Shown here: one piece after another, positions 62,945 through 62,989 of the stretch
Position numbering within the stretch: the first letter of the stretch is position 1
Layout: each line of letters starts with the position of its first letter
Origin: Planctomycetota bacterium
GTDB taxonomy: Bacteria; Planctomycetota; JAJSAM01; JAJVHW01
Assembly (NCBI GenBank): GCA_021776825.1
Contig: JAJFFG010000052.1
Location: 1 to 62,989 of the forward strand
Direction: 5' to 3'
DNA: 62,989 nucleotides
Translations under genes and position numbers: made by a program
The notes under the pieces: model-generated
Told to the model about the DNA's origin: nothing
Seen by the model: the letters and a program-made list of their open reading frames with translations, nothing else
Databases searched by the model: none

Positions 62945-62989
62945 TCAGTTCGCGGCGGCGGCGCGCTGCGCGTCGCGGGCGGCTTTCCA
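62945..62989 (-). CDS. Partial C-terminus of an unknown gene
   Basis: The window ends inside a minus-strand frame that reads WKAARDAQRAAAN and stops at 62945-62947. Only 13-14 residues are seen, Ala/Arg-rich. It may belong to the gene upstream in the same operon as 62236-62871. Confidence 0.35.
   Translation of the reverse strand, partial: WKAARDAQRAAAAN

Overview
The window is GC-rich (roughly 70% by eye) and densely coded, and most likely comes from a Planctomycetota bacterium. The main reason is the divergent pair of an ECF sigma factor and a Ser/Thr kinase carrying a WD40 tail (24821-29601), typical of that phylum. Two PknK-like kinase-ATPase-TPR giants, multihaem cytochromes and marine-type ectoine genes fit but prove nothing. 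Phylum is an inference; no rRNA or marker gene is present.

Layout. 1-5432: two membrane proteins, then kinase-ATPase-TPR protein 1. 5503-12655: tex, the remnant of a third kinase paralogue, an AbiEii-like nucleotidyltransferase/HTH toxin-antitoxin pair, and kinase 2. 12810-19217: membrane and exported proteins, a 31-residue cysteine-rich peptide under a Fur-like operator, and a PNGase F-like/PDZ protein. 19248-24686: a TetR/AmpG-like MFS/small-protein operon, a membrane protein, an exported lipase and a clipped VOC gene. 24821-31794: sigma/kinase pair and ectABC. 32119-40972: a response regulator, a PAS-sigma54 activator, a broken hybrid histidine kinase, a TPR protein and an esterase. 41033-44113: a saccharopine-dehydrogenase-like enzyme and a DEAD-box helicase.

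44359-54372 is an electron-transfer island: a decaying cytochrome, a coupled 43-residue membrane peptide, a beta-barrel with an acidic tract, a 13-haem lipoprotein, a 10-haem and a 13-haem exported cytochrome. Four promoters here carry a CRP/FNR-type TGTGA-N6-TCACA-like site centred exactly 29.5 bases before the -10 hexamer, the class II activation geometry. The genes look like an outer-membrane porin-cytochrome conduit with surface cytochromes, switched on as one regulon.

54653-59626 is a four-gene overlapping operon: a cytosolic TPR-CHAT (caspase-like) protease, an exported subtilase and two small proteins, one with a zinc-finger-like motif. It has the form of a protease-effector system. 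An orphan histidine kinase follows. 60616-62989 holds a PAP2 phosphatase, a lipoprotein-like thioredoxin-fold selenoprotein (UGA at 61448-61450, motif U-P-F-C, SECIS-like hairpin downstream) and regulatory-domain proteins, one split by an in-frame TGA.

Three themes recur. Many genes have a TANNNT hexamer 6-8 bases before the start codon, so leaderless transcripts should be common. Short tandem repeats sit in C-termini and gene ends. Several genes are broken by internal deletions or frameshifts, which could be real decay or assembly error.
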